A stretch of 5,759 nt of DNA from an uncultured Oscillospiraceae bacterium (GCA_934635545.1 CAKTZN010000117.1:1-5759), one strand, 5' to 3'. Shown: positions 1-5,648, numbered from the stretch's first letter. The notes: generated by a model not told the origin, from the letters alone. Numbers and translations are program-made.

Positions 1-31
1 GGCAGCCCTCCGTCATCGACGGAGGGCTGCC
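1..31 (-). terminator. Probable terminator of the ABC transporter operon (cut by window edge)
   Basis: A perfect 14-bp inverted repeat (arms 1-14 and 18-31, loop ATC) lies 26 nt past the stop codon of the second ABC gene. Read on the minus strand, an A-rich stretch precedes it, as is common at intrinsic terminators. The U-tract that would prove termination would lie left of base 1 and cannot be seen. No T-run directly follows the hairpin on the plus strand, so a role for leftward transcripts is more likely. Confidence 0.65.
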
Positions 32-57
32 GCGCTTTGTACGGTTTTTCGGGCGGC

Positions 58-1791
58 TCAGACCTTCCAGCCGGCGGCCTGACGGCGCTCCACCACGAAG
101 CGGCGATAGAGGCCCTCCTGGGCCACCAGCTCGTCGTGGGTGCCCTGCTGGACGATCTGGCCGTGATCCACCACGAAGATCTGGTCGGCATTGCGCACGG
201 TCTTCAGCCGGTGGGCGATCATGATGACCGTCTTGTCGTGGGTCAACTGGCCGATGGCCTCGGTCAGCTCCTTCTCGTTCTCCGGGTCAACGTTGGCGGT
301 GGCCTCGTCCAGAATGATGATGGGCGCGTCCTTCATGATGGCCCGGGCGATGGAGATCCGCTGGCGCTCACCGCCGGAGAGGGTCGCGCCGCCCTCGCCG
401 ATGACGGTGTCAAAGCCCTCCGGCAGGGCCATGATGAAGTCGTAGCACCGGGCCTTTCTGGCGGCCTCCTTCACCTCCTCCAGCGAGGCGTCGGGCCTGC
501 CGAAGCGGATGTTGTTGGCGATGGTGTCGGAGAAGAGGTACGTCCGCTGGAACACGAAGGAGAAGTTGCGGATGAGGCTGTCATAGCTGTATTGGCGCAC
601 ATCGCGGCCATCCAGGGTGACGCTGCCGCCCTGTACGTCCCAGAAGCGGGCCATCAGATTGCACAGGGTGGTCTTTCCGCTGCCGGAGGGGCCGACGATG
701 GCCACGGTGGTCTTCTCCGGGATGGTCAGGGACACGTCGCGGAGGATGGCCTTGCTGTCATAGGAGAAGTCCACATGGTGCAGGGCGATGTCCTCCCGCG
801 CCGGCGTCAGCTCCTGGCCGTCGATGTCCATGGGCTCCACTGTCAGGATGGCGTTGGCCTTTTCCACGCCGATGTCGATGGAGCGGAACAGGGAGGAGTA
901 GCTTCCGGTGGAGTCCAACTGCTCGAAGAGAATGAAGGAGCAGATCAGCATCAGCAGGCAGTTGGACAGCGTCATGGTGCCGCGGAACCAGAAGGTCAGC
1001 GCGGCGGCGCACACGGCCACGCCGGTGAACTTGTTCACCAGGAACTGGGCCAGCATGAACAGCACCGACGGGAGCTCCATGCCGAAGGAGGCGCTGCGGG
1101 CCTCCTCCACGGCGGCGTTCACCTGGGTGGAGGAGTCCTGGGTCAGGTCGAAGTTCTTCACCTCGGCGATGCCCTGGACGTATTCCAGCACCTTGGACAC
1201 CAGACGCTCGTCGGCGTTGAACTTCCGCTGGGCCAGCGCCTGCTCCTTGCGCTGCATGGCGGCGTTGACGGCGAAGAACAGCAACAGGCCCGCCAGGGTG
1301 ATCAGGCCCATGCGCCAGTCGAAGAGCAGCATCATGGCGGCGATGATCCCGGCGGTCAGGAAGCCGCGGGTGGTGACCATCACCACGCGGGTGGCCACAT
1401 TGGCCATGTTCTCCATGGTGTTGGTGGTGACGGAGGTCACCTCGCCCAGGCTGTTGTCGTTGAACCAGCCCATGGGCAGGTACCGCAGATGCTCGGCGAT
1501 CTCGATGCGCTTGTTGGCGCAGGCGCGGTAGCCCGCCTCGGTCTGCAGCATGGTGGACTTCATGTTGATGAGGATGGTGACCACCAGCGAGACGACGATG
1601 ACGCCCAGGCTGGTCCAGAGGGTCGCCATGGTGACGTTTTGCTCCAGCAGCGCCTGAATGACGATGGCAGCGGCGGGGATGCGCATGGCGGAGCAGATGG
1701 CGCTGACCACGCCCAGCCAGATGGAGGTCACAAAGAGCCTGCGGTTGTCTGCGCCGCAGAAGGCGAAGAATTTTTTCAGTGTCTGGAACAT
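58..1791 (-). CDS. ABC transporter half-subunit B (membrane domain fused to ATPase domain), YbtPQ/IrtAB-like
   Basis: This 577-residue protein is one half of a probable heterodimeric transporter in the cytoplasmic membrane, powered by ATP. The N-terminal part (about 1-310) holds hydrophobic segments near 21-45, 58-77, 135-157, 160-176 and 240-290, consistent with a six-helix exporter-fold domain. The ATPase domain (about 330-570) is intact: Walker A GPSGSGKTT at 367-375, Q-loop Gln415, signature LSGGE at 471-475, Walker B ending in Asp495 with catalytic Glu496, D-loop Asp502 and switch His527. The start is an ATG directly after the TAA of the upstream gene, with GGAGG eight bases before it inside that gene, so translation is probably coupled. 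The usual alternative is a multidrug or lipid exporter. The DPENE sequence after the Walker B region, and the general look of the pair, recall YbtP/YbtQ and IrtA/IrtB, which import siderophores despite their exporter fold; this assignment is from memory. The substrate is unknown. Confidence 0.93.
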   Translation of the reverse strand: MFQTLKKFFAFCGADNRRLFVTSIWLGVVSAICSAMRIPAAAIVIQALLEQNVTMATLWTSLGVIVVSLVVTILINMKSTMLQTEAGYRACANKRIEIAEHLRYLPMGWFNDNSLGEVTSVTTNTMENMANVATRVVMVTTRGFLTAGIIAAMMLLFDWRMGLITLAGLLLFFAVNAAMQRKEQALAQRKFNADERLVSKVLEYVQGIAEVKNFDLTQDSSTQVNAAVEEARSASFGMELPSVLFMLAQFLVNKFTGVAVCAAALTFWFRGTMTLSNCLLMLICSFILFEQLDSTGSYSSLFRSIDIGVEKANAILTVEPMDIDGQELTPAREDIALHHVDFSYDSKAILRDVSLTIPEKTTVAIVGPSGSGKTTLCNLMARFWDVQGGSVTLDGRDVRQYSYDSLIRNFSFVFQRTYLFSDTIANNIRFGRPDASLEEVKEAARKARCYDFIMALPEGFDTVIGEGGATLSGGERQRISIARAIMKDAPIIILDEATANVDPENEKELTEAIGQLTHDKTVIMIAHRLKTVRNADQIFVVDHGQIVQQGTHDELVAQEGLYRRFVVERRQAAGWKV

Positions 1792-3549
1792 TTACGCCAC
1801 CTCCCCGCTGTCTTTTACGCTGATGTGGGCCTCCCACATGTCTCTGTACAGGGGGCAGCTCTCCAGCAGCTCATGCTGGGTGCCCTGCCCCACGATATTG
1901 CCGTTCTGCACCACGAAGATGCGGTCGGCGTCGGCGATGGTGGACAGCCGGTGGGCGATGACCAGCAGCGTCCGGCCGCGGATCAACTGGGCCAGCGCCG
2001 ACTGGATGATGGCCTCGTTCTCCGGGTCGGTGTAGGAGGTGGCCTCGTCCAGAATGACGATGGGCGCGTCCTTCAGCATGGCCCGGGCGATGGAGATGCG
2101 CTGCCGCTCACCGCCGGAGAGATGTCCGCCGGAGGCGCCGCACACGGTCTGATAGCCGTTTTCCAGCCCCATGATGAACTCGTGGCAGCCGCAGGCCTTG
2201 GCGGCGGCCATGACCTCCTCGTCGGTGGCGCCCTTTTTGCCCAGGCGGATGTTGTCCATGACGGACAGGTCAAAGAGGTAGTTGTCCTGGGACACATAGG
2301 CGATGCGCTTCGTGCACTCCGCCAGAGGCAGCGTCCGGATGTCCACGCCGCCCAGCAGGATGGCGCCGTCCTTCACGTCCCAGAGGGAGGCGACCAGCCG
2401 GGCAATGGTGGATTTTCCGCTGCCGGAGGGGCCCACCAGGGCGTTGACGGTGCCCGGCTCGATCCGCAGGCTGACGCCGTGGAGCACCTCCTTATCGTGA
2501 TAGGAGAAGCGGACATCCCGCAGCTCGATGGAATTGTCGGCAGGCAGCTTTTCCGCCGTCTCCGGGCGGTGCAGATCCTCGCCGGAGAGAACGTCCGCCA
2601 CCTCGCCCACGATGGTGGTCACCTGGGCGATGTCGTCCATATAGGAAAAGGCGGTGATCAGCGGCTGCATGACGCCGAAGGACAGGACGATGACCGCCAG
2701 GAACGTCTCGGCGGTCAGGGTGCCGCGCATGTACAGCAGGCAGCCCACCGGCAGGATGCCCAGCAGGGTGGAGGGGAGGATGGCCATGCCGGCCACCTGG
2801 CCGAAGAGGCTGCCCCGCATCCAGTCGATGAAGCAGTCGGCGCCCTCCTTGGCGGCGGCGACGAACTTGGCATAGCTGGTGCCGGACTGGCCGAAGGCCT
2901 TGATGACCTCGATGCCGTTGATGTACTCCACGGCGGTATCGTTGAGGGCCTTGGTGGAGGTGACGGTGCGCTGGAACTTCTCGTTATAGCCGCGGAACAT
3001 GAACATGAAGCACAGCACACCCAGGGGCACGACGATGAGCATAGAAAGGCCCATGCGCCAGTTCTCAATGAACAGCAGCACCAGCACCGCCAGCGCGCCC
3101 ACCACGTTGGCGGTCATCTCCGGCAGCAGGTGGGCCAGGGTGGTCTCGATGGAGTCCACCCGCTCCACGATGATGTTCTTATAGGAGCCGGAGGAGCGGT
3201 CCAGCACCGTGCCCAGCGGCAGGGTGGCCAGCTTGTTCAGCAGACGAATGCGGGTGTTGGCCAGCACATGGAAGGTGGCGTGGTGGGAGAGGGAGGTGGA
3301 CACGGCGTGCAGGACGTACCGCGCCGCCCAGCACAGGGCCATCCACAGGCAGAGCGTCAGGCACCATCCAAGCTGCGCCGTGCCGTTCACCAGCGCGGTG
3401 ATCAGGCGGATCATCAGGAAATACGGCACCAGCGAACAGGCCACGCCCAGCAGCGCCGTCAGAACGCTGAGGCCGTATTCGCCCCGGCGTCCCGCTGACA
3501 GCTCCATCAGCCACGAGGCGGTGGAGCGTTTCGGTTCTGAGTGTTTCAT
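1792..3549 (-). CDS. ABC transporter half-subunit A (membrane domain fused to ATPase domain), YbtPQ/IrtAB-like
   Basis: This 585-residue protein is the first gene of the operon and the likely partner of the next one. Hydrophobic segments near 27-50, 60-80, 145-160, 165-185, 255-273 and 280-300 fit a six-helix exporter-fold membrane domain. The stretch LAHLLPE at 138-144 recalls the siderophore-type group (family memory). The ATPase domain (about 340-575) is complete: Walker A GPSGSGKST at 373-381, Q-loop Gln421, signature LSGGE at 477-481, Walker B with Asp501 and catalytic Glu502, D-loop Asp508 and His533. Both halves keep the catalytic glutamate and an unaltered signature, so neither nucleotide site looks degenerate, unlike many heterodimeric exporters. 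The ATG start has GGAGG twelve bases upstream, a long spacing also seen at the other genes here. Met15 lacks a ribosome binding site. The promoter and twin operator-like dyads upstream suggest repressor control. The substrate is unknown; a drug or lipid exporter is the main alternative. Confidence 0.93.
   Translation of the reverse strand: MKHSEPKRSTASWLMELSAGRRGEYGLSVLTALLGVACSLVPYFLMIRLITALVNGTAQLGWCLTLCLWMALCWAARYVLHAVSTSLSHHATFHVLANTRIRLLNKLATLPLGTVLDRSSGSYKNIIVERVDSIETTLAHLLPEMTANVVGALAVLVLLFIENWRMGLSMLIVVPLGVLCFMFMFRGYNEKFQRTVTSTKALNDTAVEYINGIEVIKAFGQSGTSYAKFVAAAKEGADCFIDWMRGSLFGQVAGMAILPSTLLGILPVGCLLYMRGTLTAETFLAVIVLSFGVMQPLITAFSYMDDIAQVTTIVGEVADVLSGEDLHRPETAEKLPADNSIELRDVRFSYHDKEVLHGVSLRIEPGTVNALVGPSGSGKSTIARLVASLWDVKDGAILLGGVDIRTLPLAECTKRIAYVSQDNYLFDLSVMDNIRLGKKGATDEEVMAAAKACGCHEFIMGLENGYQTVCGASGGHLSGGERQRISIARAMLKDAPIVILDEATSYTDPENEAIIQSALAQLIRGRTLLVIAHRLSTIADADRIFVVQNGNIVGQGTQHELLESCPLYRDMWEAHISVKDSGEVA
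1800..1804 (-). promoter_or_regulatory. Ribosome binding site of ABC subunit B, inside the subunit A gene
   Basis: GGAGG in the last codons of subunit A stands eight bases before the ATG of subunit B. With the zero-gap TAA-ATG junction, ribosomes ending subunit A can restart at once, which suits equal production of the two halves of a heterodimer. Confidence 0.8.
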
Positions 3550-3560
3550 GAGAGAATTCT

Positions 3561-3566
3561 TCCTCC
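3561..3566 (-). promoter_or_regulatory. Ribosome binding site of ABC subunit A
   Basis: GGAGGA precedes the ATG at 3549, with twelve bases between GGAGG and the start. This is longer than usual, but the 72-residue gene has 11 and the candidate leader ORF 12, so it seems normal for this genome. An ATG overlapping this site (3568) opens another frame with no coding support. Confidence 0.75.
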
Positions 3567-3580
3567 ATCTTTTATTTTTT

Positions 3581-3606
3581 CGGGCCCGCGTCTACGGCGC
3601 GGCCCG
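3581..3606 (-). other. GC-rich hairpin in the leader of the ABC operon
   Basis: Arms 3581-3590 and 3598-3606 pair over nine GC-only pairs with one bulged base at 3587 and a seven-base loop. In the minus-strand transcript the hairpin lies 15 nt before the ribosome binding site and is followed by an A-rich run, not a U-tract, so it is not an intrinsic terminator for the operon. It may shape or stabilise the 5' end of the mRNA; its role is not shown. Confidence 0.45.
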
Positions 3607-3627
3607 CGGCAGGACTTGATGTAAATG

Positions 3628-3643
3628 GTTAGCGCCGCCTAAC
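3628..3643. promoter_or_regulatory. Operator-like dyad 1 (GTTAG-N6-CTAAC), downstream copy
   Basis: A perfect five-base inverted repeat with a six-base spacer lies inside the predicted leader of the ABC operon, about 70 bp past the predicted start of transcription. Its reverse complement, with one flanking base each side, is AGTTAG-N6-CTAACC, the same as the plus-strand reading of the second copy, so the two sites face each other. It probably binds the same dimeric regulator. Confidence 0.6.
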
Positions 3644-3661
3644 TGTGCGACTGAAAAGAAG

Positions 3662-3675
3662 GGCTCGTGAGAGCC
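3662..3675. other. Small hairpin between the two operator-like dyads
   Basis: GGCTC and GAGCC form a five-base stem with a four-base loop (GTGA on the plus strand). On the minus-strand transcript it is followed by a pyrimidine-rich CCUUCUUUUC stretch. This is too short and its U-tract too broken for a confident attenuator. Confidence 0.3.
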
Positions 3676-3690
3676 GGAAGGTTTTTGACA

Positions 3691-3706
3691 GTTAGTAGCG
3701 GCTAAC
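3691..3706. promoter_or_regulatory. Operator-like dyad 2 (GTTAG-N6-CTAAC), over the transcription start
   Basis: A second perfect five-base inverted repeat with a six-base spacer lies just downstream of the -10 box of the ABC promoter, covering roughly +2 to +19. A protein bound here would block initiation. Half-sites resemble those of SlyA/MarR-type (TTAG-N4-CTAA) and DtxR/IdeR-type (GGTTAG-N-CTAACC) operators, but the six-base spacer matches neither consensus exactly. No regulator gene lies in the window. Confidence 0.65.
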
Positions 3707-3715
3707 CGCGGGATA

Positions 3716-3744
3716 AGGATAGCACACTCTGCTCCGTTTGTCTA
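3716..3744 (-). promoter_or_regulatory. Promoter of the ABC transporter operon (sigma-A type, extended -10)
   Basis: The -35 box TAGACA (3744-3739) and -10 box TATCCT (3721-3716) are separated by exactly 17 bases, and TGC directly before the -10 box makes it an extended -10 promoter. The predicted start is near 3709, giving a leader of about 160 nt. It lies past the terminator of the preceding gene, so the ABC operon is an independent unit. Short T-runs between 3758 and 3792 (A-tracts on the coding strand) precede it and could bend DNA or act as an UP element. Confidence 0.7.
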
Positions 3745-3798
3745 CTGCAGTTTGACATTTTCGCGGGTTTTCTTTCCGCTTTTTCCCTTTTTGCGGGT

Positions 3799-3836
3799 AA
3801 AAAAGCGGACGCCGGCTTGCGGGCCGGCGTCTGCTT
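3799..3836 (-). terminator. Intrinsic terminator of the 72-residue gene
   Basis: On the minus strand a 14-bp stem (arms 3823-3836 and 3803-3816, one G-U pair, six-base loop) is followed by a run of T (3804-3799). The stem begins within the TAA stop codon, so the hairpin forms directly after translation ends. It separates the 72-residue gene from the ABC operon. Confidence 0.9.
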
Positions 3837-4053
3837 ATTCGGTGAAGGTATAGCGGTCGACATAGCCGCTCTCGTTGCCTGTGGTGATGACCACGCCTGT
3901 GTCGGTTCTGGTGATGTCCCGGATGGGGAAGCGCTTGTGCTGCTCCACATATGCCTCGGGGCTTTCCGCCTCCGCCTCCACGATATTGCGGATGGCGTAT
4001 TTGGAGCCGCCGCAGGGGGTCATGGATTCGATGATGATCTCGTATTCTGCCAT
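3835..4053 (-). CDS. Conserved-looking small protein of unknown function (72 residues)
   Basis: I do not recognise a named family, though similar short proteins seem familiar from gut clostridia. The protein is soluble-looking and acidic, with no signal peptide or membrane segment. An N-terminal strand-like EYEIIIES is followed by TPCGGSKYA (Cys13, the only cysteine), a probable helix over about 22-39, and alternating beta-like stretches (GVVITTG at 53-59, VDRYTFTE at the end), suggesting a small alpha/beta fold. The case for a real gene is strong: AAGGAGG eleven bases before the ATG, a promoter with a 17-base spacer just upstream, and a strong terminator at the stop codon. Its promoter starts only 18 bases past the end of the CNNM/CorC gene, and no clear terminator lies between, so some co-transcription with that gene is likely. 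Whether they share a function is unknown. Confidence 0.85.
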   Translation of the reverse strand: MAEYEIIIESMTPCGGSKYAIRNIVEAEAESPEAYVEQHKRFPIRDITRTDTGVVITTGNESGYVDRYTFTE

Positions 4054-4084
4054 GCTGCTGTATGCCTCCTTGTCAACCGAGGAC

Positions 4085-4113
4085 AGTATAGCACACCCAG
4101 AACCGTTTGTCAG
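4085..4113 (-). promoter_or_regulatory. Promoter of the 72-residue gene
   Basis: The -35 box CTGACA (4113-4108) and -10 box TATACT (4090-4085) are 17 bases apart, with TGC before the -10 box (extended -10). The predicted start near 4078 gives a short leader of about 25 nt that carries the AAGGAGG site. Over 29 positions it matches the ABC operon promoter at 22, including most of the spacer. Confidence 0.75.
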
Positions 4114-4130
4114 CAGGGATCCCGGAAAAA

Positions 4131-5387
4131 TTATTCCGCCGTGTCGTCCGCGGGCTCCGGCGTCTGCCGCGTCACCTGGATCTCCTCGATCCGGTGGTTT
4201 TCCACCCGGGTGACCCGGACGGCCAGATCGTCAAAGGTGAAGGAATCACCCGCCTCCGGCACACGGCCGAACTGCTCCATGACCCAGCCGCTGACGGACA
4301 CCATCTCGGAATCGGTCTTGAGATGGAAGAACTCGGCGAAGTCGTCGAAGTCCATGCCCGCGTCCACCAGCCAGGTGTCCGGGGCGATCTTCCGGAGGAA
4401 GACCTCCTCCTCGTCGTGCTCGTCCCAGATCTCGCCCACCAGCTCCTCCAGAATGTCCTCCATGGTGACGATGCCGCAGGTGCCGCCGTATTCGTCCACC
4501 ACCACGGCCACATGGGTCTTGGCCTGCTGGAGCTTTTTCAGCAGCAGCCGGATGGGCTCGTTCTCCAGCGCGAACACCGGCGGAGAGATGATGGCGGACA
4601 GGGGCTGCTCCGTCACGCCGCAGCCCACATAGAAGTCCTTCTGATGGACGGTGCCCAGAATGTGGTCGATGGAGTCCTGATAGATCAGCAGGCGGGAGTA
4701 TTTGGTCTGGGTGAACAGCGCCGCCACCTCCTCCTTGCTGGCGGTGACGGGCAGGGCCGCCAGATCCACCCGGTGGATCAGGATATCCTGGGCCTCCTGC
4801 TCGGAAAAGCCGATGGCGTTTTTCAGCAGCTCGCCCTCGTCCCGGTCGATACTGCCGTCCTGCTGCACCTCGTCCACCAGCATCAGCAGCTCCTCCTGGG
4901 ACATCTTGCTGTCGCCGTTGAGGCGGAACACCTTGGCCAGCAGCTTCTTCCACAGGGAGAACAGCAGGTTCAGGGGCATCAGCACCCAGATCAGCACCTG
5001 CAGGATGGGCGCGGACAGCATGGCGCATTTCTCGGCGCAGTCCTTGGCGATGCTCTTGGGGGAGATCTCGCCGAAGATCAGCACCACCACCGTCACCACC
5101 ACGGTGGAGATGGTGGCGCCCGCGTCGCCGTAGTGCTTCACGAACAGCACCGTGCCGATGGAGGCGGTGGCGATGTTGACGATGTTGTTGCCGATGAGGA
5201 TGGTGGACAGCAGCCGGTCATACTGCTCTAAAAGCTTCAGGGCCAGCGCGGCGTTGCTGCTGCCCTTTTCCGCCAGCGTCCGCAATCGGGTGGTGTTGGC
5301 GGAGGAGAAGGCCGTCTCCGTGGCGGAGAAATAGGCGGAGAGCATCAGGCACACCGCCATAATGATGATACAAGTTGTGGTTGACAA
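4131..5387 (-). CDS. CNNM/CorC (HlyC-type, DUF21) family divalent-cation membrane protein with CBS pair
   Basis: A 418-residue inner-membrane protein of the family often labelled 'hemolysin'; studied relatives (CorB/CorC, MpfA) act in Mg2+ transport or efflux, so divalent-cation export is the likely role. The CNNM/DUF21 membrane domain (about 1-150) has hydrophobic segments near 5-24, 60-83, 92-106 and 123-145, with the family motifs SAYFSATETAFSS (17-29), GNNIVN (66-71) and FGEISPKSIA (105-114). Two CBS domains follow (about 200-325), ending in the hallmark VVDEYGGTCGIVTMEDILEE (297-316), where these proteins typically bind ATP. The CorC/HlyC C-terminal domain covers about 330-406, before a short acidic tail. 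I chose the TTG at 5387 because AAAAGGAG lies nine bases before it and the protein then begins at the usual family point. The frame is open to a GTG at 5468, but that would add 27 atypical residues without a ribosome binding site. A long leader with a terminator-like hairpin precedes it. Confidence 0.92.
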   Translation of the reverse strand: MSTTTCIIIMAVCLMLSAYFSATETAFSSANTTRLRTLAEKGSSNAALALKLLEQYDRLLSTILIGNNIVNIATASIGTVLFVKHYGDAGATISTVVVTVVVLIFGEISPKSIAKDCAEKCAMLSAPILQVLIWVLMPLNLLFSLWKKLLAKVFRLNGDSKMSQEELLMLVDEVQQDGSIDRDEGELLKNAIGFSEQEAQDILIHRVDLAALPVTASKEEVAALFTQTKYSRLLIYQDSIDHILGTVHQKDFYVGCGVTEQPLSAIISPPVFALENEPIRLLLKKLQQAKTHVAVVVDEYGGTCGIVTMEDILEELVGEIWDEHDEEEVFLRKIAPDTWLVDAGMDFDDFAEFFHLKTDSEMVSVSGWVMEQFGRVPEAGDSFTFDDLAVRVTRVENHRIEEIQVTRQTPEPADDTAE

Positions 5388-5396
5388 TATAAGTAG

Positions 5397-5404
5397 CTCC
5401 TTTT
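5397..5404 (-). promoter_or_regulatory. Ribosome binding site that fixes the TTG start of the CNNM/CorC gene
   Basis: AAAAGGAG ends nine bases before TTG 5387-5385. No in-frame ATG is near; the next is 36 bases further in (codon 10 of the called protein), inside the first membrane segment. The GTG at 5468 has no such site. This supports TTG as the start. Confidence 0.7.
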
Positions 5405-5437
5405 CTGTCGTCTGTCTTTCTGGTGGCAAAAATGCCG

Positions 5438-5548
5438 CTATAAGCGCAAAAAAGCACGTCTGCCCCACGAAACGCAGCGCAGATATGCTGGCAAAAACAG
5501 ATGGCAGTTCAGATGGTTACCCGGATAGTCACCGCCGTCAGTATCCAT
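5438..5548 (-). CDS. Possible 36-codon leader ORF upstream of the CNNM/CorC gene
   Basis: An ATG at 5548 is preceded by a full AAGGAGG (5567-5561) at twelve bases, the same spacing as other starts here, and the frame runs 36 codons to TAG. The product begins MDTDGGDYPGNH and ends in WGRRAFLRL; I do not recognise it. It lies wholly in the leader between the predicted promoter and the CNNM/CorC start, and its last codons run through the terminator-like hairpin. Translation could therefore influence whether that hairpin forms. There is no evidence beyond the ribosome binding site and position, and the reading frame may be chance. Confidence 0.35.
   Translation of the reverse strand: MDTDGGDYPGNHLNCHLFLPAYLRCVSWGRRAFLRL
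5448..5488 (-). terminator. Terminator-like hairpin (candidate attenuator) in the CNNM/CorC leader
   Basis: On the minus strand, arms 5488-5479 and 5463-5454 pair at nine of ten positions (one G-U, one A-C mismatch) around a 15-base loop that can form a smaller inner stem. Six T residues (5453-5448) follow directly. A terminator about 60 bases before a gene, and well after its promoter, suggests transcription attenuation. An alternative short pairing, CAGC with GCUG near 5475-5491, would compete with the first arm. Confidence 0.45.
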
Positions 5549-5584
5549 ATGAGCGTGATTCCTCCTTCGTTGTAAATTGAAAAT

Positions 5585-5613
5585 AGTATACCAGAAAAGT
5601 GCCCGCCCGTCGA
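5585..5613 (-). promoter_or_regulatory. Predicted promoter of the CNNM/CorC gene
   Basis: The -10 box TATACT (5590-5585), preceded by TGG (extended -10), stands 17 bases from a weaker -35 match TCGACG (5613-5608). The start near 5578 would give a leader of about 190 nt. The tRNA terminator upstream makes an independent promoter necessary. Confidence 0.6.
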
Positions 5614-5648
5614 GTTAAGGGCGCGTAAAGAAAAACGGGCCAATGGGC

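Noticed and set aside
37..3498. A 1153-codon open frame on the plus strand spanning both ABC genes
   Set aside because: It is antisense to two unmistakable ABC genes, its product is a low-complexity mix rich in Gly, His, Gln, Asp and Ala, and its two halves resemble each other only because the ATPase domains beneath are paralogous. GC-rich codon use on the minus strand removes stop codons here.
3581..3606. Intrinsic terminator before the ABC operon
   Set aside because: On the minus strand the hairpin is followed by A residues, not T, and on the plus strand the T-run comes before it, so it cannot work as a standard terminator in either direction.
3627..3707. Classical DtxR/IdeR iron boxes
   Set aside because: The half-sites GGTTAG and CTAACC match, but the known 19-bp box has one central base between them, against six here. 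Kept only as a possible relative.
3685..3722. Rightward promoter: perfect TTGACA at 3685-3690, 17 bases before 3708
   Set aside because: The hexamer at the right spacing is GCGGGA, not a -10 box, and no rightward gene follows. The dyad fills the spacer by coincidence of position.
4107..5231. A 374-codon open frame on the plus strand opposite the CNNM/CorC gene
   Set aside because: Same artefact: antisense to a well-supported gene, with a low-complexity His/Gln/Gly-rich product and no family motif.
5388..5578. M-box or other known metal riboswitch in the CNNM/CorC leader
   Set aside because: I could not recognise the conserved core of the M-box, yybP-ykoY or NiCo classes; only the hairpin plus U-tract and the leader ORF can be supported. 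A covariance-model search would settle this.
5634..5641. Remnant of a second tRNA-Glu 5' end (eight bases shared with 5752-5759)
   Set aside because: Eight bases is too short, and the sequence that follows does not continue the tRNA.
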